Shown: positions 1 through 7,452, counted from the stretch's first letter. The stretch: DNA of 11,974 nt from an uncultured Clostridia bacterium (GCA_947623775.1 CANQHL010000034.1:1-11974), one strand, 5' to 3'. The notes: generated by a model from the letters alone, not told the origin. A program made the numbers and translations.

Positions 1-992
1 GTACTGAAGAAATTTATGAGTCGCAAAAAAAGGTTTATGAACAATTAAACGATATTGAAAATGAAAATCAAAGTGTTTTCCCTGATTCTATTGCAAAAGG
101 GCTGCAATTTAACAAAAGTTTATTTAAATTTTCCGGAGCATGCGCTGGGTGTGGTGAAACACCTTATATAAAAATTTTAACTATGCTTAACGGCAGCAAT
201 ATGATGATTGCAAACGCTACCGGATGCTCCTCAATTTATGGTGGAAGTTTCGGTGCATGCCCTTATGGCAAGGATGAAAATGGCGGTATTTTCTGGGCTA
301 ACAGCCTTTTTGAGGACAACGCTGAATTTGGTCTTGGAATAAAACTCGGAAACTCTTTCACTTCAAATAAAAACAAAAATGTTTGGATTATTGGCGGAGA
401 TGGTTGGGCTGATGATATTGGTTTTGGCGGACTTGACCACGTGCTTGCTTGTGGCGAAAATGTAAACATTTTAGTTTTAGACAATCAAAGTTATTCAAAC
501 ACCGGAGGGCAAGCAAGTAAAGCAACTCCAACAGGTGCAAGTGTTAAATTTGCAGATAGCGGTAAAAGTGTTGCAAAGAAAAACTTGGGGCAAATTGCAT
601 TGACTTATAAAGACGTATTTGTTGGACAAATATGTTTAGGCGGAAACATGAATCATGCTATAAAAACATTAAAAGAAGCACAAGAATACACTGGAGTAAG
701 TTTGGTTATCGCATACTCACCTTGCATAAATCAAGGATTTGAACTTGCAAATATGATGCAAGAAAGTAAAAAAGCGGTGGAATGCGGATTTTGGCCGCTA
801 TATCGATATAATCCAAAGGATAACAAACTATATTTAGATAGTAATTTGAACGATAATGATTATTTTGATTTTTTGAAAGGTGAAAGAAGATTTCAACTTA
901 CCATAGAAAAAGGTAAACAAGAATTACTTGAGAAACAAAAAGAACAGGCAGTTTTTGAGTACAATAATTTAAAATTTAAAAGTGAAAAATAA
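1..992 (+). CDS. nifJ: Pyruvate:ferredoxin oxidoreductase, C-terminal part (5' end outside window)
   Basis: The reading frame is open from base 3 to the TAA at 990-992, about 329 residues. The ATG at 183 is internal, since conserved PFOR sequence lies upstream of it. PFOR oxidises pyruvate with CoA to acetyl-CoA and CO2 in the cytoplasm and reduces ferredoxin. Visible here is the thiamine diphosphate domain: CAGCGE (Cys codons at 141 and 150), NATGCSS (Cys at 225), the GDGWADDIGFGG...DNQSYSNTGG ThDP/Mg signature (about 399-510) and PCINQG (Cys at 723). These four Cys match the ligands of the proximal 4Fe-4S cluster. NSLFEDNAEFG and AVECGFWPLYRYNP are also typical. Odd points: about 20 residues separate FEDNAEFG from GGDGWA, where characterised PFORs carry a much longer helical stretch, and the usual xPTTPY segment reads FGACPY. 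The frame is intact and the cofactor motifs are conserved, so it is probably active. It converges on the hydrolase gene and shares its terminator. Confidence 0.95.
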   Translation, partial: TEEIYESQKKVYEQLNDIENENQSVFPDSIAKGLQFNKSLFKFSGACAGCGETPYIKILTMLNGSNMMIANATGCSSIYGGSFGACPYGKDENGGIFWANSLFEDNAEFGLGIKLGNSFTSNKNKNVWIIGGDGWADDIGFGGLDHVLACGENVNILVLDNQSYSNTGGQASKATPTGASVKFADSGKSVAKKNLGQIALTYKDVFVGQICLGGNMNHAIKTLKEAQEYTGVSLVIAYSPCINQGFELANMMQESKKAVECGFWPLYRYNPKDNKLYLDSNLNDNDYFDFLKGERRFQLTIEKGKQELLEKQKEQAVFEYNNLKFKSEK

Positions 993-1003
993 ATTTCCAA
1001 ACG

Positions 1004-1034
1004 AAAAAATGAAGAATTTAAGTCTTCATTTTTT
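1004..1034. terminator. Bidirectional intrinsic terminator between convergent genes
   Basis: A perfect 12-bp stem (1004-1015 AAAAAATGAAGA pairing with 1023-1034 TCTTCATTTTTT) encloses a 7-nt loop. It is followed by T-runs in both directions: T to 1035 on the plus strand and the complement of the six As on the minus strand. It lies 12 nt past the PFOR stop and touches the stop codon of the minus-strand hydrolase (TAA, 1036-1034), so one hairpin can end both transcripts. The G+C content of the stem is low, so strength is not certain. Confidence 0.85.
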
Positions 1035-1948
1035 TACATATAATACTTGGATAAAAATTTTCTTACTTCATTTTCATAGATTTTTGTTTTTTCGGTTATA
1101 CCCGACGCGTGCTCGCATTCACTCACAATAAACAGTGTTGACCTTTGTTCAGGCAACTGAGAATGCATATTATAAGCCATTTCGATGGGCACTAAAGAAT
1201 CCTTTTCGCCATGTATAAAAAGCATCGGAATTTTACATTTTTTTATTGATGCAATCGCATCTATTTTTCTTAAATCAATCAGTTTTGTCTTTTTCATATA
1301 ATTTAATAATAATTTATAAAAAGGTTTCAACATATATTTTTTACTAAATAAATATCGTAGCATTTTATCTGCATTATCAAATCCACTATCCTCAATAGCC
1401 AAAACAACATTTTTATAATTTTCACCAACAGTTAATGCAACAATTGTTCCCCCTGCAGATACCCCATATAGCACAATTTTTATATTGGGTTTTAATTCAA
1501 TCATTTTAGTTATCCACAGCAACAAATCTTCTTTTTCATCTTCACCTATCAAAATGCTATATCCTTGGCTTTCTCCGTGACCGCGATTGTCAGGTGCCAA
1601 AACATCATAACCATGTTTTTCAAATAATGGTATATAATTTGCCATTTCCAAATGGCTTGAACCAAAACCATGAACAAGTATTGCAAGTTTATCACTGTTA
1701 TTGTCTTTATAAAAGCCGTAGAGTTTCAACTTATCCCAACTTTCTATTTCAAGTTTTTTATAATCGTTAAAAATTGAAGTATCAATATATTTTAGCCTTT
1801 CTTTATACTTATTATAAGATTTTTTATATGCTCTTCCCTTTTTTGTAAACAAGGCATGAAATATCAATTGGCCACACAAGAGGTATAAACTAAATAATAC
1901 AAGCATCAAAATCATTAAAATAAGTAGAATTATTAAAAATATTTTCAT
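1034..1948 (-). CDS. Membrane-anchored alpha/beta hydrolase (serine hydrolase, S33-like)
   Basis: This is a 304-residue protein of the alpha/beta hydrolase fold, with one N-terminal membrane segment (residues about 2-25) and no lipobox. The fold is shown by the oxyanion-loop HGFGSS (93-98), NRGHGES (121-127) and the nucleophile elbow GVSAG (162-166, Ser164). The acid is probably Asp250 in HGEKDSLVP and the base His280 in CEHASG, so the triad is complete. The family includes esterases, lipases and peptidases; the substrate cannot be read from sequence. It resembles the widespread Bacillota YqkD-type hydrolases (inference). The ATG at 1948 is preceded by AGGTGA, which overlaps the TAG stop of the upstream gene. 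Only 7 nt separate the two genes, so they are co-transcribed and probably translationally coupled. Transcription ends at the shared hairpin. Confidence 0.88.
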   Translation of the reverse strand: MKIFLIILLILMILMLVLFSLYLLCGQLIFHALFTKKGRAYKKSYNKYKERLKYIDTSIFNDYKKLEIESWDKLKLYGFYKDNNSDKLAILVHGFGSSHLEMANYIPLFEKHGYDVLAPDNRGHGESQGYSILIGEDEKEDLLLWITKMIELKPNIKIVLYGVSAGGTIVALTVGENYKNVVLAIEDSGFDNADKMLRYLFSKKYMLKPFYKLLLNYMKKTKLIDLRKIDAIASIKKCKIPMLFIHGEKDSLVPIEMAYNMHSQLPEQRSTLFIVSECEHASGITEKTKIYENEVRKFLSKYYM

Positions 1949-1955
1949 ACATCAC

Positions 1956-2894
1956 CTAAACAATAATTGCTTTAACGCTTTCCCCATTCTCGGCATCTTG
2001 ATATGATAACCAATACCCGAATCCCTCTGGTTTATCCTGCTCTAAAGGAAACCAAATAGGATAACCCGACAACTCACGTGGTGCATTTTTTTGATAGACT
2101 CCCGGAACGCCATAACATATATATTTTAAATTATCCTCTTCATACAAAAGGCCTAAAACATAATAATTCCCATTTTCATCCAAACTTACTTTAACCCATT
2201 TTGAGTGAGGTATAAGCTCCTCAAGATAGTCCTCACTCGGATTATCCTCAAATAATTTATCAATTTGAGGCTTAATATCTAAATAAAATTTTTTATTTAT
2301 ATCATCATTTACAATCTTCTCTTCTTCATATCCACCAGGTTCGCTCAATGTTGTTAAATTGTTATTGTTTTCTAAAAAGAATTTTCTATAAACACATTCT
2401 TCGCATTTTGAACATTCTTCATTTTCAAAACACTTATCAATTTCATTTTCAACTTCTTCTTTATATTCATCATCGAAATCAATATTATACTTATCTAGCG
2501 TTTCTTCTACATCTTTTACACTTTGCGCCACACTTAAATCACCAATAACCTTACTAAACACCTCACTTTGCTCAGCATAGCCATCACTATTTCCATAAAG
2601 CAATGGTGACGGATCACCATTATAAAAATTTATAACCGCACAAGAAAAATTATCAAAGTCTTTTGATACCTGACATGCAAATGTATAAAGCATATTTGAA
2701 GATTTTATAAGTCCCGCTTTGACCACCTCACCCTCATTGTACAATCCAAGACTTAATATTCCCTTTGGCTCGGAAGAAAAATTATATAATCTTATTCTTC
2801 CTTTTGCAAACTTTCCGTCACATTCAATTGTAAGGACAGCTCTTTTTGTATTGTCGTTTACCCCAGACAATACAATATTTTTTTTATTAAACAT
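1956..2894 (-). CDS. Conserved-looking two-domain protein of unknown function with a Cys cluster
   Basis: This is a 312-residue acidic protein that I cannot assign to a named family. It has no signal peptide or membrane segment, so it is probably cytoplasmic. Three parts are visible. Residues about 5-105 are beta-rich (KRAVLTIE, RIRLYNF, LSLGLY, FSCAVINFYNG, PLLYG). Residues about 120-195 form a charged linker with four Cys at 155, 161, 164 and 167 (spacing C-x5-C-x2-C-x2-C), a possible metal site. Residues about 203-312 form an aromatic-rich C-terminal domain with HSKWVKV, YYVLGLLY, YICYGVPGVY, GYPIWFP and GYWLSYQDAENGE. From memory, similar C-terminal domains occur in many uncultured Clostridia, but this is unchecked. 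Start choice: an upstream in-frame GTG at 2903 is itself part of the Shine-Dalgarno GAGGTG, so ATG 2894, six nt further on, is the better start. It lies between transketolase and the hydrolase on the same strand. Confidence 0.75.
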   Translation of the reverse strand: MFNKKNIVLSGVNDNTKRAVLTIECDGKFAKGRIRLYNFSSEPKGILSLGLYNEGEVVKAGLIKSSNMLYTFACQVSKDFDNFSCAVINFYNGDPSPLLYGNSDGYAEQSEVFSKVIGDLSVAQSVKDVEETLDKYNIDFDDEYKEEVENEIDKCFENEECSKCEECVYRKFFLENNNNLTTLSEPGGYEEEKIVNDDINKKFYLDIKPQIDKLFEDNPSEDYLEELIPHSKWVKVSLDENGNYYVLGLLYEEDNLKYICYGVPGVYQKNAPRELSGYPIWFPLEQDKPEGFGYWLSYQDAENGESVKAIIV

Positions 2895-2900
2895 AAAAAT

Positions 2901-2906
2901 CACCTC
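2901..2906 (-). promoter_or_regulatory. Shine-Dalgarno GAGGTG that fixes the start at 2894
   Basis: GAGGTG on the minus strand is followed by ATTTTT and ATG. Its GTG could be read as an in-frame start at 2903, but it then has no ribosome site of its own. The 6-nt spacing to ATG 2894 is ideal. Confidence 0.7.
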
Positions 2907-2913
2907 TTTATAT

Positions 2914-2919
2914 ATTATA
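2914..2919 (-). promoter_or_regulatory. Possible -10 box upstream of the unknown two-domain gene
   Basis: A perfect TATAAT on the minus strand lies 19 nt before ATG 2894. Initiation about 7 nt later would begin just before the GAGGTG site, giving a leader of about 13 nt. No good -35 hexamer is seen 16-18 nt upstream, and the 94-nt gap after transketolase shows no clear terminator. Read-through from transketolase is therefore also possible. Confidence 0.35.
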
Positions 2920-2988
2920 CAAAGAGATGATAATTAATGAATTTATATTATTGACGAATTTTGCAATTTTATGTCGAATATTATCGAA

Positions 2989-4950
2989 TTACTTTGCAAG
3001 TTTTTTGCTGATTTTTCTTACAATGTCTTTGACATTAAAGCCCGCCCGCATGTAGACTTCTTTCCCGTCTGCACTAGTTTGATAACTTTGCACATTAATC
3101 AAAAGACCATCATTTCCTAAGTATTTATACCAAATATTATCATTTGAAGCCTCAATAACAACTTTTAATGTTGCATTTTGCTGCAAAACCTTATTTTTAT
3201 ATAAATTTGATTGTTTTTCAAACACGTCTAAACTTGGAAATGAAACAACGCTTACATCATATCTTTTTTCAAGTTCCTCATAAACACCAAGTGCTAAGGA
3301 GACTTCACTACCCGAAGCATAAATCACAATTTCAGCATCTTTTTTGGCTTGTTTAAGAATATATCCTCCCATTTGAGCATCTTTAAATTTACCGTCACAA
3401 ACTCCGCACTCTTGTCTTGAAAACACAATTGCGGTTGGTCCCTCATTTTCTAAATAATGTTTGTATGCAGCCAGCATTTCATTGCCATCACAAGGTCTAA
3501 AAACATTTAAGTTAGGAATTGCCCTTAGCTGCCCTAATTGTTCTATAGGTTGATGGGTCGGGCCATCTTTGCCAACATAAATTGAATCATGTGTAAAAAG
3601 AAAAAGCGAATTGCAATTCATTAAAGCAGACATTCTGATTGCCGGCAACATGTAATTTGAGAATGCCAAAAATGTAGAACAGAATGGTATAAAATCCTCA
3701 TACAAACTTATACCATTTATTATAGCAGCCATTGCATGCTCGCGCACACCAAAATGTATATTTCTTCCGCGTCTGTTTCCAACATTATAATTGCCTCCCT
3801 CATCTATGTAAGCAAGGCTAGTTTGTATGACGTCTGCTGTACCACCTACAACTTGTGGTAGTTTTTCTGAAATTTCATTTAAAATTACCTTATTTAATTC
3901 GCGACCGCTTTTTCCCTCCCATTTATACAAATTTCTTGATATTTTATCAAAATCCAATTTCTTCTTATCAAAAAAGGTTGTGAATTGTCTATATAGTTCA
4001 GGATTTGAATTTGCATAAACGGCAAGGTTTTGATTCCACATTTCATGGTTTAATTTTCCTCTTCGAGAACTTGACATACACCAATCTCTAACATCATTCG
4101 GAATATAAAAATTCTCAAATATTCCCATTTTTTTGTTATATGCTTTCAGCTCCTCGGAATTTAACGCCAATCCATGTACAGAAGATGTTCCCTCTTTATC
4201 AGTGCCAATTCCAATTATTGTTTTAAATATAATTAAAGTAGGTTTATTTGCCTTCTTTGCTTTTGCAATCGCACGTGAACATGCTTTATAATCATTTCCC
4301 CGTTTACAATGAATAATATTCCAGCCCATAGCCTTAAATTTCTTCGCAATATTCTCTCTATTACTTAAGCTAACACTTCCATCCATTGTTACATCATTAG
4401 AATCATATAAAAGAATAAGTTTATTTAAATTTAGATTTCCGGCAAGTGAACAAGCCTCTTGAGCTACACCTTCCATTAAACATCCGTCACCAGCCAAACA
4501 GTAAGTATAATGATTGATAATAGGAAAACCAACACTGTTAAACCTTTCTGCAAAAATAGTTTGTGCTATTGCCATTCCGACAGCATTCGCAACCCCTTGT
4601 CCTAGAGGTCCTGTAGATGCTTCTACACCATCCGTAATATTAACTTCTGGATGCCCAGGAGTTTTTGAGCCATATGTTCTCAAATTTTTCAAATCATTCA
4701 ATGTCACATCAAATCCAAACAGTGACAGCAAGACATAATAAACCGGACAAGCGTGGCCGGCAGACAAAACAAACCGGTCTCTATTTAAAAAATCAGTATC
4801 CGAAATATCAAAATTATAGTGATCCTTAAATAAAGCAAGCATTATTGCACTCACCCCAAGTGAAGCACCTGTGTGTCCACTTCCAGCATTAGAGATTGAT
4901 TGTGCAGTTAATGATCTTATATAATTTAAAGTTTTATCAGCAATCTTCAT
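2989..4950 (-). CDS. tkt: Transketolase
   Basis: This complete 653-residue thiamine-diphosphate enzyme has normal length for the family. It moves two-carbon ketol units between sugar phosphates in the non-oxidative pentose phosphate pathway in the cytoplasm, and supplies erythrose 4-phosphate and pentoses. Visible landmarks: SGHTGASLG (His26), LSAGH (His66), KTPGHPE (His100), GPLGQG (114-119), the GDG...N ThDP/Mg site (Asp155, Asn185), VHG (His259), GVREH with the cofactor-activating Glu404 in the pyrimidine domain, and HDSIYVGKDGPTHQP (His454, Asp455, His466). FSRQE matches the substrate phosphate-binding arginine region. All catalytic residues are present. The start at 4950 has an AGGAGA site 7 nt upstream. 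It overlaps the end of the shikimate-kinase-like gene by 14 nt, so the two are in one operon and probably translationally coupled. Confidence 0.97.
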   Translation of the reverse strand: MKIADKTLNYIRSLTAQSISNAGSGHTGASLGVSAIMLALFKDHYNFDISDTDFLNRDRFVLSAGHACPVYYVLLSLFGFDVTLNDLKNLRTYGSKTPGHPEVNITDGVEASTGPLGQGVANAVGMAIAQTIFAERFNSVGFPIINHYTYCLAGDGCLMEGVAQEACSLAGNLNLNKLILLYDSNDVTMDGSVSLSNRENIAKKFKAMGWNIIHCKRGNDYKACSRAIAKAKKANKPTLIIFKTIIGIGTDKEGTSSVHGLALNSEELKAYNKKMGIFENFYIPNDVRDWCMSSSRRGKLNHEMWNQNLAVYANSNPELYRQFTTFFDKKKLDFDKISRNLYKWEGKSGRELNKVILNEISEKLPQVVGGTADVIQTSLAYIDEGGNYNVGNRRGRNIHFGVREHAMAAIINGISLYEDFIPFCSTFLAFSNYMLPAIRMSALMNCNSLFLFTHDSIYVGKDGPTHQPIEQLGQLRAIPNLNVFRPCDGNEMLAAYKHYLENEGPTAIVFSRQECGVCDGKFKDAQMGGYILKQAKKDAEIVIYASGSEVSLALGVYEELEKRYDVSVVSFPSLDVFEKQSNLYKNKVLQQNATLKVVIEASNDNIWYKYLGNDGLLINVQSYQTSADGKEVYMRAGFNVKDIVRKISKKLAK

Positions 4951-5410
4951 ACATTTCTCCTAGAATTTCAATTATTTTTTTTACGGATTTTTCAATTTCA
5001 AACTCTTGAAGCTTTATAACTTTATCCGAATGAGCACATAAAAAAGTATTTCTATTTTCATATACAATTTTATTTGTTACTTTATCGACTTTATCTTCAG
5101 GCAATAATAGATATATTATTAATGATTTGTTAAAAATTGTATAATTGTCTTTAAAGAGTTCGTAATTCATTGTCAACACTGTATTGTAATAATCAACACA
5201 CCTTTTTAAGACATCTCGTTCTCTTCGTTTAAAATACTCTATTCCACATTTGTCCAGCACTTCATTTGGACGTATTAAATCGTATACAATTAAATCATAA
5301 CAATCAGCATATTGCATATCCATTTTTTGTGCTAAATTCTCGCATATCTTTTTGCTGAAATCATAATTTAAAGACACTATCATTATATTTATTGCCTCTT
5401 TATCACTCAT
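4937..5410 (-). CDS. Shikimate-kinase-like P-loop-fold protein with degenerate ATP site
   Basis: This 157-residue cytoplasmic protein has the size and order of motifs of shikimate kinase (about 160-175 residues) but has lost the catalytic ones. Residues 6-41 align with the first strand, P-loop and shikimate-binding DxDxLI of the kinase: IMIVSLNYDFSKK stands where a GxxGxGKS/T loop belongs, and DCYDLI replaces DTDELI. GIEYFKRRERDVLKR (56-70) matches the GExxFRxxExxVL helix. TMNYE (80-84) stands where the GGG shikimate loop would be. LIIYLLLPEDKV (97-108) matches VVYLxxxPExx. The assignment is by eye and should be tested by profile or structure search. If right, it is not expected to bind ATP normally. 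Two starts are possible: ATG 5410, on the predicted transcription start with no ribosome site, or ATG 5383 (148 residues) with AGAGG 11 nt upstream. The C-terminus overlaps transketolase. Confidence 0.6.
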   Translation of the reverse strand: MSDKEAINIMIVSLNYDFSKKICENLAQKMDMQYADCYDLIVYDLIRPNEVLDKCGIEYFKRRERDVLKRCVDYYNTVLTMNYELFKDNYTIFNKSLIIYLLLPEDKVDKVTNKIVYENRNTFLCAHSDKVIKLQEFEIEKSVKKIIEILGEMYEDC

Positions 5411-5416
5411 GTTAAT

Positions 5417-5445
5417 ATTTTAGCATACTTTTATATTTTATTCAA
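5417..5445 (-). promoter_or_regulatory. Promoter of the kinase-like/transketolase operon
   Basis: TTGAAT (5445-5440), a 17-nt spacer and an extended -10 TGC-TAAAAT (5425-5417) match the sigma-A/sigma-70 consensus well. They lie in the 40-nt gap after the MBL-fold gene. Counting 7 nt from the last base of the -10 box places +1 on 5410, the A of the first ATG. The transcript would therefore be leaderless if that ATG is used. Confidence 0.65.
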
Positions 5446-5450
5446 TTATT

Positions 5451-6581
5451 TTATTGCCTTTTATTGATTTGATTTTTATTTAAATATTTCCAATCTATTT
5501 TGCTGAATGGGTTTTGCCAAGCAGTAAATACAATAAGCATAAATATCGTAAATATTAAAGCAAGATAATTCGATGAGCGTTCAGCTTTTGTAAATTCGAT
5601 TTCGTCGTTATGAACTCTCATAACAAAATTCCCCTCATTTGCTGTGGATGCAATCTTAATATCCATATTCTTTAATCTCTCAATAACCTTACGATTAGGT
5701 AAAATTGAAGAATATTCGCTGCATGATAATATAGCAATTGTTGGTTTCACAACTTCCAAAAATTCTTGACTTGTAGATGTATTTGAACCATGATGTCCCA
5801 CTTTTAAAACATCTGCTCTTAAATTATCTCCATACTTTGATATTAATTCCTTTTCAACCTTGCTCTCAGCATCACCCATAAAAAGAAAACTTTTCGTTTG
5901 ATATGTAATCTTAATGATTGTGCTATAATTATTATCATTTGAATAATGTTCACTCAATGCACCAAGAAACTCTATTTTGCATCCATTAATATAAAGGGAT
6001 GCTAGGGAACAATCGGCAAAAACCAATTTTATATTCTTTCGATAAGCGGTTTCTATTACATCACTATAAATTTCACTTGTTGATGTATCATATATGTTAT
6101 CCATTAATTGATTTTCTTCCTCATACAAACTATATAATTTTGGTCTATACAGAGTTTTTACATCAAACTCTTCAATCAATTCTTTTGCATTGCCAATATG
6201 ATCTGCATCACAATGTGTTAGAAATAAATAATCAATTGTATTTGTCTTTTCAAAGTAAAAATATTGTCTAATATAAGAGTCAACCCTGTTATAATATTCT
6301 CCCATGCCCGTATCTATCATCATTGTTTCATTATTTGGTAAATGTATTAAAATTGCGTCACCATTTTCAACATCTATCACATGAATTTGGAAAGGCTCTC
6401 CTTTATATTCACTAGCATAAATGTAATTTTCAAAATATATTACTCCATCACACAAAATAAATATTAAAATGTACAAAGCAAGACAAAAGATTGTAAACAT
6501 TAGTTTTACATAAAAATCTCCCCGTTTAAAAAACGGATTTTCCATGAATTTTTTAAATTTATATCTTTGTCTTTCTTCCAT
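5451..6581 (-). CDS. Membrane-anchored ComEC-like metallo-beta-lactamase-fold hydrolase
   Basis: This 376-residue protein is like the C-terminal hydrolase domain of ComEC but lacks the ComEC transport-channel and OB parts. TM1 is at about 26-46 and TM2 at about 338-354. Basic residues lie on both tails (RYKFKKF and KYLNKNQINKRQ), which predicts cytoplasmic ends and an extracellular catalytic domain. HVIDVENGDAILI (67-79), MIDTG (88-92), THCDADH (metal residues His123, Asp125, Asp127, His128), MGDAE (Asp237) and KVGHHGSNTS (His263, His264) give a complete metal site. ComEC-type domains are proposed to be nucleases or phosphodiesterases; the substrate here is unknown. The ATG at 6581 overlaps the stop of the patatin gene by one base (TAATG) and has no nearby Shine-Dalgarno site, which suggests translation by reinitiation after patatin. 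No clear terminator follows. Confidence 0.88.
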   Translation of the reverse strand: MEERQRYKFKKFMENPFFKRGDFYVKLMFTIFCLALYILIFILCDGVIYFENYIYASEYKGEPFQIHVIDVENGDAILIHLPNNETMMIDTGMGEYYNRVDSYIRQYFYFEKTNTIDYLFLTHCDADHIGNAKELIEEFDVKTLYRPKLYSLYEEENQLMDNIYDTSTSEIYSDVIETAYRKNIKLVFADCSLASLYINGCKIEFLGALSEHYSNDNNYSTIIKITYQTKSFLFMGDAESKVEKELISKYGDNLRADVLKVGHHGSNTSTSQEFLEVVKPTIAILSCSEYSSILPNRKVIERLKNMDIKIASTANEGNFVMRVHNDEIEFTKAERSSNYLALIFTIFMLIVFTAWQNPFSKIDWKYLNKNQINKRQ

Positions 6582-7405
6582 TATTCAATAAAAGTAATAT
6601 CCTTATTCCTTTCGGTTTTTACCTTTTTTCTTCTGCCAAATATCTCCATTATTTGTGGCATAGCATCAATTGTAGCTTTATATCCCTCTTCAATCATATC
6701 ATCCATGCCATCGGTCTTTGTCGATTTAAATCGTTTTGTCTCTGGAGTTATAACCAAATCAGAATTTACATATCCACGCAACGCATTACTTCTCATAAGT
6801 ATTCGTATTGAACATAAAACAACATCTATAAATTTTGTACTATCCGTACCATAGGTTCGTGATTTGTTTACATCAACAGAAATAACATAATCACAACCAA
6901 AGTATTTTGGAATATCTGCAGGAATTGTGTTTTGCAAACCTCCGTCACATAAAATCATATCATCATATACAACAGGTTGAAAAACCCCAGGCACAGCACA
7001 ACTACCCATCACTGCTTTAGCCAAATTGCCTTTTGCAAAGCATATTTCCTTCGTGCTTTTAATGTCAACAGCAACAGCGGCAAAAGGCTTTTTTAAATCC
7101 TCTATATTTATATCCCCAAGATTACTCGTGATAATTTCACCTACGCCGTCAATCTTAGATGGTGTAAATGGAATAAGATTTTTTCTAATATCCTTTTCTT
7201 TTATATTTTTTATAATGTCGTACATCTCGTGATAAGAATAACCTGCTGAATAAAAAGCACCGGCAAGACTCCCCGCACTTGTCCCTGCTACAAAATCAAA
7301 ATTTATTCCAAATTGTTCAAATGCTTTAATTGCACCGAGATGGCAAAAGCCTCTTGTTCCTCCTCCTCCGAATGCAACTCCTACCTTTATTTTTTTGTTA
7401 AACAT
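6581..7405 (-). CDS. Patatin-like phospholipase (RssA/YchK-type)
   Basis: This is a 274-residue single-domain patatin protein, a serine-aspartate dyad lipid acyl hydrolase. The oxyanion loop GGGGTRG is at 13-19, the nucleophile GTSAG at 41-45 (Ser43) and the catalytic Asp in DGG at 154-156. CHLGAIKAF and GSCAVPGVFQPV are also typical of the bacterial family. There is no signal peptide or membrane segment, so it is probably cytoplasmic or loosely membrane-bound. The C-terminal tail (about 240-274) is basic and may lie outside the fold. The natural substrate is unknown; phospholipids or acyl thioesters are possible from the family. The start at 7405 has AGAGG 6 nt upstream. It is the first gene of a two-gene unit with the MBL-fold hydrolase, joined by TAATG, so the two products are probably made in a fixed ratio. 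Confidence 0.92.
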   Translation of the reverse strand: MFNKKIKVGVAFGGGGTRGFCHLGAIKAFEQFGINFDFVAGTSAGSLAGAFYSAGYSYHEMYDIIKNIKEKDIRKNLIPFTPSKIDGVGEIITSNLGDINIEDLKKPFAAVAVDIKSTKEICFAKGNLAKAVMGSCAVPGVFQPVVYDDMILCDGGLQNTIPADIPKYFGCDYVISVDVNKSRTYGTDSTKFIDVVLCSIRILMRSNALRGYVNSDLVITPETKRFKSTKTDGMDDMIEEGYKATIDAMPQIMEIFGRRKKVKTERNKDITFIE

Positions 7406-7424
7406 AATATTCCTCTAATTTATA

Positions 7425-7452
7425 ATTATAGCCAAATTAATATAAAAATCAA
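7425..7452 (-). promoter_or_regulatory. Probable promoter of the patatin/MBL-fold operon
   Basis: TTGATT (7452-7447), a 16-nt spacer and a perfect TATAAT (7430-7425) are followed by a predicted start near 7418 and then the AGAGG ribosome site. The leader is about 13 nt. It diverges from the tRNA promoter; the A/T-rich stretch between them (7453-7479) could serve as an UP element for either. Confidence 0.55.

Noticed and set aside
15..25. General check for a mobile element, CRISPR array or defence cluster in the window
   Set aside because: No direct-repeat arrays, terminal inverted repeats, transposase, integrase or known defence domains were seen; all sizeable regions are occupied by genes named above.
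183..185. ATG as the start of the first plus-strand gene
   Set aside because: The same frame is open to the window edge and encodes the conserved CAGCGE motif upstream of it, so this Met is internal.
1510..1518. A perfect DnaA box (TTATCCACA)
   Set aside because: It is a single copy inside the hydrolase coding sequence with no cluster, A/T-rich unwinding element or dnaA/dnaN nearby, so no origin is supported.
2901..2903. GTG start for the unknown two-domain gene
   Set aside because: The GTG is the 3' end of the GAGGTG ribosome site for ATG 2894 and has no site of its own.
2941..2990. Repeated CGAAT words and a short TCGA palindrome after transketolase, considered as a terminator or operator
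   Set aside because: Stems are only about 4 bp with no T-run, and such words are expected by chance in A+T-rich DNA.
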